From Nitrospira sp. (GTDB taxonomy: Bacteria; Nitrospirota; Nitrospiria; Nitrospirales; Nitrospiraceae), in the NCBI GenBank assembly GCA_015903995.1, contig JABMDK010000014.1:127596-182348 (forward strand): DNA of 54,753 nt. The letters are read 5' to 3'. The position numbers and the translations under genes are program-made. Positions 36,451 through 46,054 of this stretch are shown here, piece by piece. How positions within the stretch are numbered: the first letter of the stretch is position 1; each line of letters opens with the position of its first letter. The notes under the pieces were generated by a model. The model did no database searches, had not been told where the DNA came from, and worked only from the letters and a program-made list of their open reading frames with translations.

Positions 36451-37788
36451 CTACAGCATCTTCACACGATACGTCAGAAAATGCCGCTGCGTATATTCCT
36501 GAATAATCTGCCTCGCCTCATCCCGCTCAGTATCAGTCCCGAGGGTGGCAAGATATTTCTCCTGTACCAGCGGTTCCGGTGTCGGAATGAGCGCATAGGT
36601 GAGCACTGCCTCGATCGCCGAGGCTGCGGTCCCAACGGGAAGCGTCAGGGCAAATGGAACCTTCCTTGTATTCCCCCCCTTAATGAAGGGATCAGGGATC
36701 GGGCCTCGAAGGATTTTGTTGTACGGCAACCCAAATTGTTTCGTCTCTTCCGCTAATACTTTTCCCGCCGCATCCTTCGCCGTGACCGTCAGAAAGAACT
36801 GTTTCAGTACCGGATCGCCATCGGGAAAACTGTGCGGCAGGCTACCGACCTTCACAACCCCGACTCCCTCCACCACCGTGCCGGTCTTCGTCACCTCGAC
36901 ATCAATCCGAGGCAGCCACTCAGCCTGTACATTCCGATTCTTTAACATTGTGCCGGCGACGACAACACCCCGAAACCAGTGACGGCCGATGGCTCTGGTC
37001 ATCGCCCCGCGTCTTGACGTAGAACTCCCCGTCGAGGGCTCCATGTGACAGTCCTGGCACACCGTCCCTTCAAGGATTTCCCCCGGCAGATTCTTCTGCG
37101 CCACATCCTTCACTTTGTCGAAATGGCAGGACGCACAATAATTGGCCCCTCGAAAATGTTCAGACTGTGCAGCCGGATGGACAAGATTTTCTTCAGGATT
37201 GGGATAGGGCCCATAGAGTGTATTGCCTGGCTGCAGTGTAAAGGTCGGCGGTGAGTTCAATCCCTTTTTTATCCCGTTCATCAAATGGCACGCCGAGCAA
37301 CCGATGCCCTCGATTCCCGGCTTGCGGGCCATCACTTGCGCCATAATCTTCTCAGTATGCTGAGGGAACACGGTGACGGCAGGCACATGACAGGAGAGAC
37401 ATCGCCCCTGTTCCTCCGCTGTCGGATTCGTCTCCTTCCAAAGACCCAACACCGTTCGAAAGACAGGGGACTCCAGCGATGTGCCGTGCAGAAGGGCCGC
37501 ATCCACCCGGCCAAATGTTTTCAAGTCCGGCGTCTGCTCTCTGACGCCTTTCCACTCTTCGTAATGACGCTCATGGCACTGCTTGCAGTCTTCAGAACGG
37601 ATGAAGACTTTCTCGATGTCGGTTACCCACTCAGGCACGGACCGACCGTTCTCCCCCTGAGCGATCGCCTGCCCACGGTATAGGCTCGGCATGAGGCCGA
37701 TCAGACCGACGAGCGACAGGAGGCACCACTTCGCGATGCTCCATCCGACTCGTAATCTACAGCTCTGTCCGTTTGCCTTCCCCCTCAC
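36451..37788 (-). CDS. periplasmic pentaheme cytochrome c (copy B)
   Basis: A 445-residue protein with a signal peptide (WCLLSLVGLIGLMPSL, ending near AIAQG) and five CxxCH sites at 68-72, 130-134, 164-168, 218-222 and 244-248. The first is followed by ERHYEEW, as in copy A. The C-terminal domain has LPHSFPDGDPVLKQFFLTV, the counterpart of the HNLP/HKIPTG segment in the other two. It starts 22 bases after the stop of the PDZ-protein gene, which suggests co-transcription. Confidence 0.87.
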   Translation of the reverse strand: MRGKANGQSCRLRVGWSIAKWCLLSLVGLIGLMPSLYRGQAIAQGENGRSVPEWVTDIEKVFIRSEDCKQCHERHYEEWKGVREQTPDLKTFGRVDAALLHGTSLESPVFRTVLGLWKETNPTAEEQGRCLSCHVPAVTVFPQHTEKIMAQVMARKPGIEGIGCSACHLMNGIKKGLNSPPTFTLQPGNTLYGPYPNPEENLVHPAAQSEHFRGANYCASCHFDKVKDVAQKNLPGEILEGTVCQDCHMEPSTGSSTSRRGAMTRAIGRHWFRGVVVAGTMLKNRNVQAEWLPRIDVEVTKTGTVVEGVGVVKVGSLPHSFPDGDPVLKQFFLTVTAKDAAGKVLAEETKQFGLPYNKILRGPIPDPFIKGGNTRKVPFALTLPVGTAASAIEAVLTYALIPTPEPLVQEKYLATLGTDTERDEARQIIQEYTQRHFLTYRVKML

Positions 37789-37810
37789 GCCTTACCCCTT
37801 ACCGACTCTC

Positions 37811-38242
37811 TCAATCCCGCTTACAACCGACAAAGTGAAAATTCACCCCCCAGCCGACCGGATCGCCTGGATCGGCAGGCTCATAGGTTCCGACCGTAAA
37901 GTTGCACGCTTTCATGGCCTTCTTGATGGCTCGTCCGAAGTCCGCCATGCTTCGGATCTCCTGCTTATCGATTTCTTTAATGACGGAACGAACCTTAATC
38001 CCTGCGTAGTCCGCTCGTGAATTCCCGATCACTTCGAACACGGCGACTCCCTGCGGTTGCTCCAGCTTGAGCTCTTTTTGAATATCTTCATCGACAGCGC
38101 CGACGACAATCCCGAATTCTTCGCCGAGCCGAGCCGCTTCTTCCTCCGTCATCCCATTGGATTGCGCCTCAGCCTGTGCGACCCCGATGTCGGCGAAGAG
38201 GAGCTGGCCCAACAACACCACGCCCAGCACTCCTCCATTCAC
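37811..38242 (-). CDS. periplasmic PDZ-domain protein
   Basis: About 143 residues from a GTG at 38242, chosen because GGAGGAACG lies just upstream and the start opens a signal peptide (VLGVVLLGQLLFADIGVAQA). The mature part is a single PDZ domain: GIVVGAVDEDIQKEL, then VAVFEVIGNSRADYAGIKV and VIKEIDKQEIRSMADF. There is no protease domain. It probably recognises exposed C-termini in the periplasm. The gene lies between NxrC-like protein 2 and a pentaheme cytochrome on the same strand. Confidence 0.78.
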   Translation of the reverse strand: MNGGVLGVVLLGQLLFADIGVAQAEAQSNGMTEEEAARLGEEFGIVVGAVDEDIQKELKLEQPQGVAVFEVIGNSRADYAGIKVRSVIKEIDKQEIRSMADFGRAIKKAMKACNFTVGTYEPADPGDPVGWGVNFHFVGCKRD

Positions 38243-38375
38243 CGAACGTTCCTCCAAACCGGTTGGACTCTTCTCTCTTGCGGGGTGGTCACACAGGCTG
38301 TTGTTTCTCACCCGCCCACCCAGTCTTGCCGGACGCGACTTTCACCCGGCAAGACCACACGCTCGCATCCCATTA

Positions 38376-38434
38376 TTCGTATTTCGCAAGGAAATAATCC
38401 TTCACGAGATACGCTTCTCGCGCTTGAATACGAA
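38376..38434. repeat. REP-like inverted-repeat element with 17-base repeat copy 3
   Basis: TTCGTATT (38376-38383) pairs with AATACGAA (38427-38434). Within the element, CGAGATACGCTTCTCGC (38405-38421) is the third copy of the 17-base repeat. It lies between the NxrC-like 2 stop and the PDZ-protein start. Confidence 0.55.
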
Positions 38435-38459
38435 GCAACAACGAAGCTGGCAGCCTGTT

Positions 38460-39284
38460 TCACCGCCCTGACACGGGATCGATGCTCAGCTGAAACCATG
38501 GCGCCACAGCCTTCTGACCGTTTCGCTCTTTGTTTTCGCCATTCCACACGGCGAATGACACGGTCTGCACACGACCAGGAACGAGCGTGGCTTCATTCTC
38601 TTGCTCTTCACTTGCGAGAGGGCGGCGCATCACGACATGCCAAACCCCGTCCCTCCAGAATGCCTGTCCCTGCACCCGCCCTTGTTTATCTTTTGTGGTC
38701 AACGTGCTGAACCCGCCGCCGATCAAGTCCTCAACCGAAGAAACCCGCCTCGGAATGACTTCGAATGTCCGAACCCCGCCTTCTTTTTTTTCGGATGTCC
38801 GAGCCGCCCGCCGATCGATATCGCTTTGCCAGTCCGCCTTCCAATGCCAGATGTTGACGTAGTGGTCCAGCTGCCCCATGCAGAAAAACGCCGGCGCATC
38901 GCCGAGCGGAAGACCGATCGCGACGCCATCCCGGAAGGTCCCCGGAGTGAGCCGATCATTCTTCGTGTTGTCCTGCCATTCCATCAGAAACGCGATCTCG
39001 GTTCCGTTGTGGACCGATCGCACCGTCAACGCACGCACGGTGGGCTCCGGCCACACCGGTCTCGTGATCACCTGCCCACTCAGGGGAATCGTGATCGGTG
39101 AAATCTGTTGCCAGGCAGCATCATCAGCGGCATTCGGCAGATCACCGTGGATCACGTACGATCTGATGGTCATCCCCTCGGAACTGACCAGCGGAATCCC
39201 AAACGCCCCAAGCACACTGGCCACGACAATCAGGCCGGAAAAAAACCCAACGAGGTAAGAGCGGGAACTGTCGATGTACGTCAT
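38460..39284 (-). CDS. NxrC-like heme-b protein 2 (ethylbenzene-dehydrogenase gamma type)
   Basis: About 274 residues from the ATG at 39284, which opens a hydrophobic N-terminal segment (YLVGFFSGLIVVASVLGAFG). The body aligns by eye with NxrC-like protein 1: IPLSGQVIT, LMEWQDNTKND, FFCMGQLDHYVNIWHWKADW, VSSVEDLIGGGFSTLTTKD and a final NGQKAVAPWFQLSI. The Met in CMGQ and the Lys in the last motif occupy the places of the heme-b ligands of ethylbenzene dehydrogenase gamma. The central part is shorter than in protein 1. Likely periplasmic electron transfer. Confidence 0.82.
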   Translation of the reverse strand: MTYIDSSRSYLVGFFSGLIVVASVLGAFGIPLVSSEGMTIRSYVIHGDLPNAADDAAWQQISPITIPLSGQVITRPVWPEPTVRALTVRSVHNGTEIAFLMEWQDNTKNDRLTPGTFRDGVAIGLPLGDAPAFFCMGQLDHYVNIWHWKADWQSDIDRRAARTSEKKEGGVRTFEVIPRRVSSVEDLIGGGFSTLTTKDKQGRVQGQAFWRDGVWHVVMRRPLASEEQENEATLVPGRVQTVSFAVWNGENKERNGQKAVAPWFQLSIDPVSGR

Positions 39285-39370
39285 TCGCACCGCACAGAAC
39301 TCCGAGGAAAAACCAAGCTCAGAATACCACAAAACCCGTGCGGGACAAATGCGAAGGATCGAGGTGGGAA

Positions 39371-40624
39371 TTAGTGGAGCTTCAGACGACGGATCTTGTT
39401 TTCACCGCGTTCGCAGATATAGAGATGGCCTTGGGAATCCATGGCTAAACCGACAGGTGAATTCACCACGGCCTCAATCGCCAGCAAGCCGTCCCCATGC
39501 TTCAACATCCCAGCCGATTCTTTGGCGACAAATCGAGCGGCGCCGCAGCCGCCGATATTCTTGTCTTCATATCCACTGTCGCCGTTTCCTGCCACCGTGG
39601 TGATGACACCGGTCGTCACATCCACCTTGCGGACCCGATGATTCATGGTGTCAGAAATGTACAGATTGCCGTCGTGATCAAAGACCACGGCCTCCGGGGC
39701 GTGGAGCATGGCTCTGACGGCCGGCTTCTCGTCACCGTCGTATCCGTATCGGCAAACCCCCGCGACGGTCGAAATAATTCCCGTCCTGGAATCGATCTTT
39801 CGGACGCGATTGCTGCCCTTGTCGACCACGTACAGGTCGCCCCCGCGATCGACTGCGAGCCCGACAATGTCATAGAGGCGGGCCTCCATCGCGGGCCTCC
39901 CATCGTCCAGATACATCGACATATCCAGTCCATCGGAACAGACCGGCATGAGCCATCCCTGGTCATCGCTGAAATCAATCCCGATCGCATCGCCTGACAG
40001 CACGACCAAATTCCTCGCCACCAAGGGCTGTTCTCGCGCTTCATCTTCGGCCGTCCAGGCTCCCGCAATCGTCGTCACCATCCCGGTCTTCGGATCATAC
40101 CGCCTGACCTTGTGCGCTTGGGTATCAGCGATAAAGAGAACATCATTGTGATCAAAGGTGATCGCCGCAGGCCAGGTCAGATTGACGTCCAGCGCGGGGC
40201 CGTCCCCATTGAACCCATGCTGACCGGTACCGACCACCGTCGTGATGATACCGGTCTCATGATCGACCTTCCGAATCCGGTTGCTCCCGGAATCACAGAT
40301 ATACAAATTATTAAGGGAATCGAATGCCACGCCCAATGGCAAATAGAGCCCGGCTTCTGCGCAAGAGCCCTCGTCACCGCTGTAGCAGGTTTCCCCGATG
40401 CCGGCGAAATTGTGGAGCGTGCCTTGCAGCAGATCGATGCGTCGAATTCGGTCAGACCCTGACTCGGCAAAGTACAGCCACTTCTCTTCCCGGTCCAGTG
40501 CGACGTGATGGGGGAGCGGGATGCCGGCTTTCACCGCGCGCTTGCCGTCACCCGTGCTTCGAGCCTTGCCATTCCCGGCAAACGTTTCAATATAGCCGGC
40601 GGCCAATCCGAGTTCGGTTTCCAT
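39371..40624 (-). CDS. NHL-repeat beta-propeller protein
   Basis: About 417 residues from the ATG at 40624 (METELGLAAGYIETFAGNG). Roughly six NHL-type blades each contain a variant of TVAGNGxxGYxGD, then ALxAPxGVAFDxxGNLYIxD and NHRVRKVD. No signal peptide is visible, although such propellers are often exported. Family role: protein or ligand binding platform; no catalytic site. It lies between tatA and the second NxrC-like gene on the same strand. Confidence 0.85.
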   Translation of the reverse strand: METELGLAAGYIETFAGNGKARSTGDGKRAVKAGIPLPHHVALDREEKWLYFAESGSDRIRRIDLLQGTLHNFAGIGETCYSGDEGSCAEAGLYLPLGVAFDSLNNLYICDSGSNRIRKVDHETGIITTVVGTGQHGFNGDGPALDVNLTWPAAITFDHNDVLFIADTQAHKVRRYDPKTGMVTTIAGAWTAEDEAREQPLVARNLVVLSGDAIGIDFSDDQGWLMPVCSDGLDMSMYLDDGRPAMEARLYDIVGLAVDRGGDLYVVDKGSNRVRKIDSRTGIISTVAGVCRYGYDGDEKPAVRAMLHAPEAVVFDHDGNLYISDTMNHRVRKVDVTTGVITTVAGNGDSGYEDKNIGGCGAARFVAKESAGMLKHGDGLLAIEAVVNSPVGLAMDSQGHLYICERGENKIRRLKLH

Positions 40625-40762
40625 AAGTACGACGCTCTCTAGGGGGGCGGTTAAAAGATTATTATACCGCTCGCGCACTTTCGACTGTCGACGCAGGACG
40701 TTCTAAAAGACGTTCCCGCTGAGCGGTGCGAGAGCGCGGTTGAGCACTTTTGCAGCACTTTT

Positions 40763-41038
40763 CTAGGCTCGTGGAGCCGGCTGCGCGGTAGCCCCGGCAG
40801 GCTGGGTCAACGTGGCACTTTGAGTCGAAGCCGCCGTCACAGCTTGAGGCGCGGCCGCCTGTTGCGCCGCCGCCTGGGCTTCGGCCTCGATCGCATCCGC
40901 CTCGTGGACGGACTTCTTGAATCCCTTGATCGCCTTCCCGATCCCCTCACCCAACTGCGGTAATTTCCCCGCGCCGAAAATAATGAGCACGATTATGAGG
41001 ATAAGAATCAGCTCGGTGAACCCTAGACTGCCAAACAT
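40763..41038 (-). CDS. tatA: TatA/E twin-arginine translocase subunit
   Basis: A 91-residue protein with the TatA plan: a short N-terminal membrane helix ([20 protein letters not shown]), then the amphipathic helix [15 protein letters not shown], and an alanine/glutamine-rich tail of about 40 residues. Its role is export of folded, cofactor-containing proteins. Finding it next to NxrC-like, TorD-like and Tat-signal genes suggests it serves their export. tatC is not in the window. Confidence 0.93.
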   Translation of the reverse strand: MFGSLGFTELILILIIVLIIFGAGKLPQLGEGIGKAIKGFKKSVHEADAIEAEAQAAAQQAAAPQAVTAASTQSATLTQPAGATAQPAPRA

Positions 41039-41062
41039 AGTGCACCTCTTCCTATGGGTGAA

Positions 41063-41875
41063 TTAGGACTTCGGACCATCCTTCGGCTTCTTGGCAAATC
41101 GCTCTTTCAACCGCTTGCGGGCCTCTTCAGCCTGGTCGAACATCTTACACTTGTCATACACACTGATCAGGTTGTAATACGCGAGCGGTTCATCCGGGTT
41201 GTGCTCCACCGCACTCTCCATGACCCTGACCGCCAAATCGGTCTTCTTATGACTGAGCGCAATTTCCATCAGCTTGAAGCTCGACTCCAAGTGTTTGGGA
41301 TCCAGCTCCAAGGTACGAAGGTAGCACTGAATGCCCATGTCGATCGTGTTGTAGTCGGACACTTGCGGGTTATCCAACTCAATATACACCCCCGCCAGAT
41401 TATACCAAGCAATCGGATCGTCCGGCGTGATTTCGACAAGACGCTCGTAGTACCCCTTGGCTTCCATGTATTTCTTCTTGTCTGCATAGAGCCGCCCCAG
41501 GTTGAACAGCGCCAGGACATCATGGGGGAAGATTTCCAACGCATGCCGAAACTCAGCCTCGGCCTCATCGGCCATGTTCTTGGTCGCATAGATCGTTCCC
41601 AGATTGGCGTAATACATGGCCAGTGAGCGATTCATTTCCGCACGGAGAGATTCCGCCATCTCAATGGCTTTCTTGACCTCCGCCAACGCATCGTCGAGCC
41701 GCCCTTTACTGAAGTACAATTCGCCGAGTCGACAGCGTGCCTGAAAGTCATCAGGTTCGGCGGCCAGCAATTGTTCGATCCCGGAGATCTCTTCATCCGG
41801 AGTGAGCGGCTGATCGCCCGGGTCAAGAACGGTCTCTGACTGCACTGGCGTCGATCCTGCATTTTCCATCATCAT
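41063..41875 (-). CDS. TPR-repeat protein
   Basis: A 270-residue protein starting with three methionines, cytosolic. Five or more tetratricopeptide repeats cover most of its length (CRLGELYFSKGRLDDALAEV, YYANLGTIYATKNMADEAEA, ALFNLGRLYADKKKYMEAKG, AWYNLAGVYIE). It is a likely assembly or adaptor factor for the cluster. Its stop is 24 bases before the tatA start and its start is 12 bases after the membrane-protein stop, so the three form an operon. Confidence 0.87.
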   Translation of the reverse strand: MMMENAGSTPVQSETVLDPGDQPLTPDEEISGIEQLLAAEPDDFQARCRLGELYFSKGRLDDALAEVKKAIEMAESLRAEMNRSLAMYYANLGTIYATKNMADEAEAEFRHALEIFPHDVLALFNLGRLYADKKKYMEAKGYYERLVEITPDDPIAWYNLAGVYIELDNPQVSDYNTIDMGIQCYLRTLELDPKHLESSFKLMEIALSHKKTDLAVRVMESAVEHNPDEPLAYYNLISVYDKCKMFDQAEEARKRLKERFAKKPKDGPKS

Positions 41876-41887
41876 CTCGCTCTCACA

Positions 41888-43024
41888 CTAGGCCTGACCG
41901 TGGACGAAACCGTCCGTTGCCGGCAGCACTGGGCCGGCAGCAGCCGGCAGCGACTCAGCAGCGGTTGGCTTCACTCGATCAAGAGTAAGTAATATGACTC
42001 CAAGCACAACCATCAACGTCAGGTTGGAGAACAGTAAGGCATACCCCGCGATAAACATCAGACCGATGCCATAGCCGGCCAGTCGCCCGATCATCAACAA
42101 CTTCACAACGGTGTAGGACCAACAGAGCAATCCCCCGACATACAGTGCAAACGGGAGATAGAAGGTGTAGCCCATCCCGAATTGAAAAATCCAACCGATG
42201 CCTTGCGAAGCCTGCCGAAAGGCGGATGCAAAGGCCGGGCTATAGAGTTCCAGCAGATAGTCGGCCACGATGAGTGCGGAAAAAACGACCCCTGTCGTCG
42301 ACCAAAACCACATCGCCCGGTTCCACTGCCGTCGGTTCCTTGTGCGCAGCGAGAGACTTTTGCTCTTGCCGTAGGCCACAAACGCGAAGAAGCTGGCCAG
42401 CACCATCAACGCCTCGCCTATACGGTGCGATTCGTAGACCAAGGGCGGCGCTGCTATCGTTCCCATCAAACTGTACAGCGTCGACACGATCTGATAGTAG
42501 AGCCACCCGGAAACGCCAAAATAATACGTGGCCGCCAGCACACGTTGTGCCGGCTCACGATGGGTCATCACATATTCCGACATAAACGCCGTCAACACCA
42601 GGAGCGTCAACCCGTTGTAGACGACCGCCCCCAGCATCCCGGGCTGCACCACCAGAAACGCAACGGTCAACAGCAACAAGAGCGCCGCCCCTGCACTGCC
42701 AAGTTTACTGAGCCGACTGGTTGCAGGCCCTCCCCAGCGATTGATCAAGGCCAACGTCAGCGCCAAGAACAACAGCACGGCGACGATATTGAGGAGCCAT
42801 GTGCCCACTTCGGTCAGGGCGGTGAAGGTGGGCGTGATCCACGGGTGATCTGCCGCCAACTTGCTGAGATGCATCCCAAGGCGGGAAACCAGACGATAGA
42901 GAACCAACTCAAGAAAGGAGGTCAGAAGAACAAGTTTGACGGTATATTCAAACAGCGGCCCGAAGTCCGACACTTTCCCCGTCACCCGTTCACTATGCAT
43001 TGCTGCCTTCACGACCACATCCAT
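41888..43024 (-). CDS. polytopic membrane protein, unknown
   Basis: A 378-residue protein with about eight to nine membrane helices (for example LLNIVAVLLFLALTLALI, AALLLLLTVAFLVV, LTLMVVLGVILLTL). There are no CxxC or heme-ligand pattern and no transporter signature that I recognise. The C-terminus is a short alanine/proline-rich tail. Conserved position between the radical SAM gene and the TPR/TatA genes suggests a membrane part of the same module. Confidence 0.75.
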   Translation of the reverse strand: MDVVVKAAMHSERVTGKVSDFGPLFEYTVKLVLLTSFLELVLYRLVSRLGMHLSKLAADHPWITPTFTALTEVGTWLLNIVAVLLFLALTLALINRWGGPATSRLSKLGSAGAALLLLLTVAFLVVQPGMLGAVVYNGLTLLVLTAFMSEYVMTHREPAQRVLAATYYFGVSGWLYYQIVSTLYSLMGTIAAPPLVYESHRIGEALMVLASFFAFVAYGKSKSLSLRTRNRRQWNRAMWFWSTTGVVFSALIVADYLLELYSPAFASAFRQASQGIGWIFQFGMGYTFYLPFALYVGGLLCWSYTVVKLLMIGRLAGYGIGLMFIAGYALLFSNLTLMVVLGVILLTLDRVKPTAAESLPAAAGPVLPATDGFVHGQA

Positions 43025-43061
43025 ACAGGGGTGACATTATAGCTGGCGCAAAAAAATGCGG

Positions 43062-44840
43062 TCAATGAGCCGCCATCGGCGCCTGCCCGGCGCCTTCTTT
43101 CGCCCGTGAGATATACAGTAACCCATCGGCCATTGCATAGTTGAAGGGAAGTTCGCATACGACTTCACTGATCCGCTCATAGACATACTGATACAGTCGC
43201 TCTGCCTCGTCGGGAGTCATGCCTTCCTGCACTTCATAGAAAAACCCGAGACTCAGGTCCTCCGCCGACGGCCGCATAATGCGTCGAATCCCATACCCTC
43301 CGGGATCGCTCATAATGGGAGCTTCCTTTTCCAAGTCGAACAGGCAGGGCTGACAGGAAAATCCATAGGACTGGTGGAGCTTCTTGTTGTCGACGATAAA
43401 GTTCATGGTTTCAAGCGCTTCTTCTTCTTTTTCTGTGGGGAACCCGACGATAATGTAACAATGCACGGCGATGCCGAGATCCACACAGTCATCCGCGATC
43501 CGTCTGACCCATTCCTGCTTGATCCCCTTCTTCATGAAATCCATGATGCGCTGATTGAAGGACTCCAACCCGAAGACGATCTTCAAACACCCGGCATCCC
43601 GCATGGACGTCAGCAGCTCGCGTGAGAGATTTTTCTCGAACCGCATCTCGCAGGTCCATTTGAGATCCAGCCGTCTCTCGATCAGCTGCTGGCACAACCG
43701 CTTTGTCGGCGCGAGCGCAAAGCATTCGTCGGTAAAAAAGAAATGGCGCGCACCATAGCGTTGTGTCAGCCATTGCAGCTCCTCAACCGTCCGACTAGGG
43801 TCCTTTTGTCTAAAGTTCTGGTGGTCGAGGGTCAGGGCACAGAACGCACAATCTTTGTAGTAACAACCCCGAGAAAACTGAACCGGCAACACCGGCTCCG
43901 GCGACAAATAGCGATCCAGCGGGAATCCATCATAGTTCGGCGCCGGGAGTTGATTGACATTTTCCGAATAGAACGGTTGATTGACCGTAATCTTGCCGTT
44001 CTGTCGATAGATCAGGTTGGGAACCTTACTGTAGTCCTTCTTGCCTGCCAGTTGGTTGACCAATTCCAGCAAAGCCGTTTCGCCCTCAAACACGACGATA
44101 TCATCGGCTAATTCGAAGAGGCTGGGACAGCGACGAATGTTGTCCACAAGACGGGTGAAGATGCTGCCGCCGATGGTCACGTGAAGATCCGGAGCAGCCT
44201 CTTTGATCAGTCGACAAAGCGTGAGGCCTGGGATGATCTGGGACGTGGCCGTAATCGAAACCCCGATGAGATCAGGCCGGCTGTTCACGATCGAGGGAAT
44301 GAACCGATCCCGGAAGAGGCTCAGATAAGGATTCTGCGATTCGTCACGAATCACCCGCATCAGATCTTTTGAGGAATAAATGGAATAGTTCCCAAACTGA
44401 TTGTCCACAACCGTGAGCCGGGTCGGAAAGTATACGGAGGACACGACTTCCAGCCACTTGTCGATCATGAACAAACTTGCTCGATAGGCGTCAGGGTCGT
44501 AAAATCCTTCGCTGCGCAAAGTGTCCTTGGCAAGCTCAATCCGATCGACGAGATAGGAGAACCGATCGAGCGAGTCCGTCACCTTCGCGTAATGCTCACG
44601 ACTTCCAGGACCTGTCTCCCCGGCCTGGGTCCGCTCAAGCTCGCGCTGCTTGGTGATCAACTGCTGGTAGACCTCGGCCGCATACCCTCTGGTCAGCACC
44701 GCATCCAACAATTCGATACCCAGGTCTCTCTGCGAGACATCAGAAACCCCGCCCTGGTGCAAAAACCCGGTCAGAGACGGCAAGCTGAGGTAGGGTTGAG
44801 ACGGATGCCAGGTCGGAGGAAAAAGCAGCGAGACTTTCAT
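43062..44840 (-). CDS. B12-binding radical SAM protein
   Basis: A 592-residue protein. The N-terminal part (KVSLLFPPTWHPSQPYLSLP, then DLIGVSITATSQIIPGL and VTIGGSIFTRL near 220) is the cobalamin-binding domain type. The radical SAM domain starts with RGCYYKDCAFCALTLDH near 325, a Cx4Cx2C cluster motif rather than Cx3Cx2C. This variant is known in this family. Conserved followers include FFTDECFAL and FGLESFNQRIMDFM. Chemistry unknown; possibly cofactor or protein modification for the cluster. Confidence 0.88.
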   Translation of the reverse strand: MKVSLLFPPTWHPSQPYLSLPSLTGFLHQGGVSDVSQRDLGIELLDAVLTRGYAAEVYQQLITKQRELERTQAGETGPGSREHYAKVTDSLDRFSYLVDRIELAKDTLRSEGFYDPDAYRASLFMIDKWLEVVSSVYFPTRLTVVDNQFGNYSIYSSKDLMRVIRDESQNPYLSLFRDRFIPSIVNSRPDLIGVSITATSQIIPGLTLCRLIKEAAPDLHVTIGGSIFTRLVDNIRRCPSLFELADDIVVFEGETALLELVNQLAGKKDYSKVPNLIYRQNGKITVNQPFYSENVNQLPAPNYDGFPLDRYLSPEPVLPVQFSRGCYYKDCAFCALTLDHQNFRQKDPSRTVEELQWLTQRYGARHFFFTDECFALAPTKRLCQQLIERRLDLKWTCEMRFEKNLSRELLTSMRDAGCLKIVFGLESFNQRIMDFMKKGIKQEWVRRIADDCVDLGIAVHCYIIVGFPTEKEEEALETMNFIVDNKKLHQSYGFSCQPCLFDLEKEAPIMSDPGGYGIRRIMRPSAEDLSLGFFYEVQEGMTPDEAERLYQYVYERISEVVCELPFNYAMADGLLYISRAKEGAGQAPMAAH

Positions 44841-45019
44841 GCGACGACAGTCCTTTTATGCTTGAAAATCAGCGAGTTCGATACACATTCCTCTTATACC
44901 CCCCGCACTTCGGTAAATGCAATCCTGCAGGAGGAGAGAGGCTTAGGGTGCGGTACGTTGAGTCTCCCGGCAACATGAAAATGCCGCTGGTGGACTCCCG
45001 CAGCATCCTGCCAGAAAAA

Positions 45020-45066
45020 AGGCCTCGAACCGTTCCCTCACGTACCGGGATCCCGATTCGAGGCCT
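45020..45066 (-). terminator. rho-independent terminator after the NxrC-like 1 gene
   Basis: AGGCCTCGAA (45020-45029) pairs with TTCGAGGCCT (45057-45066). On the minus strand the stem is followed by TTTTTT. It lies 48 bases past the stop of NxrC-like 1 and separates that operon from the radical SAM operon. The plus strand ends in CTTT, so it is weak in that direction. Confidence 0.8.
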
Positions 45067-45113
45067 CTTTAAGAATCACGCGACGTTGCTGTAGTCGCTG
45101 ACCGCTCAGGTCG

Positions 45114-46054
45114 CTACAGCTTCAACGTGAACCAGGTCGACAGCGACTTCATGCCGTTCCGCTCGATGTTGGCACCATCCCACACCGCAAATGCGATCGG
45201 CACCGACATACCGGCTTTGAACTGGACATCGTTGGCATCACCGTTTTCCAATGTCCGCTTCACGACGACCCGCCATGTCGGACCGGTATAGCCTCCGCCC
45301 TTGACAGACCCTGACGGTTCCCAGACACCATTTCCGATGACATCCTGGTGAGCTTGTGTCGTGAGGGTGCTGAAGCCGTTTGCGCTCAAATCTTCAACGG
45401 AACTCACGCGAAGCGTCGGATCAGACATAATATTCCCAGACCAGATACCGGAGTTGAACGGTCCTAGGCTCCGGCCGATACGGTCTGGATAAGTGACACC
45501 CCCCGCCGGCTCTTCAAAGTAATAGTCCCAGAAAATGCCGGGATACTGATCGTCGACATCCCAGATACCCGCGCTGTCCTTGCCGAGGTCTTTCTGCCAT
45601 TCGGCATTCCACCGCCAGATATTGGTCGTCCCACCGGACTGCCCCATACACTGGAACGGCGGAGCCCCCGCCGTATTCACTGGAAACATGACCGCGACCT
45701 GGTCACGGAAGTCTTGCGGGCCGATCGCCGTGTCATTCTTCGTCTGATCAATCCACTCCAACCGCAACCCCATCTCCTTGCCGTTGGTCATCGCCTTGAC
45801 GAACACCGACTTCACCGAGATATTCGGGTGCATCGGAGTCGTGATGAGCTGGCCGCTCAACGGTACGACAACGCCCGGAACACTTTCCCAAATTGGGTTG
45901 GCTCCGTCCATGGGAATTGAGCCCTTGACCGTCTTGGCCGGTATGGTGACCGGCTGACTGACGGCCAGCGGTACTCGCCCCAACGTCAGCATGAGGCCGA
46001 CGAGAGAAGAATGGCAAACACCAATTTCTTGTTGGTCGTCTGCGCTACCCTCAT
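45114..46054 (-). pseudogene. NxrC-like heme-b protein 1, apparent frameshift in signal peptide
   Basis: The main frame runs from ATG 45992 to 45114 (292 residues). It has the nitrite-oxidoreductase-gamma pattern: VVVPLSGQLITTP near 41, LEWIDQTKND near 78, FQCMGQSGGTTNIWRWNAEW near 113 with Met116, and NGMKSLSTWFTLKL at the end with Lys282. Met and Lys are the heme-b ligands of the family. ATG 45992 has no ribosome site. The upstream ATG 46054 does (GAGGAGGGAG) and begins MRVAQTTNKKLVFAILLSS, a typical signal peptide, but in another frame that stops about 45985. One missing base would join them. A sequencing error or true mutation is possible. Confidence 0.75.

Noticed and set aside
42182..43042. 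286-residue plus-strand open frame
   Set aside because: Antisense to the polytopic membrane protein; charged composition is the complement of hydrophobic codons.
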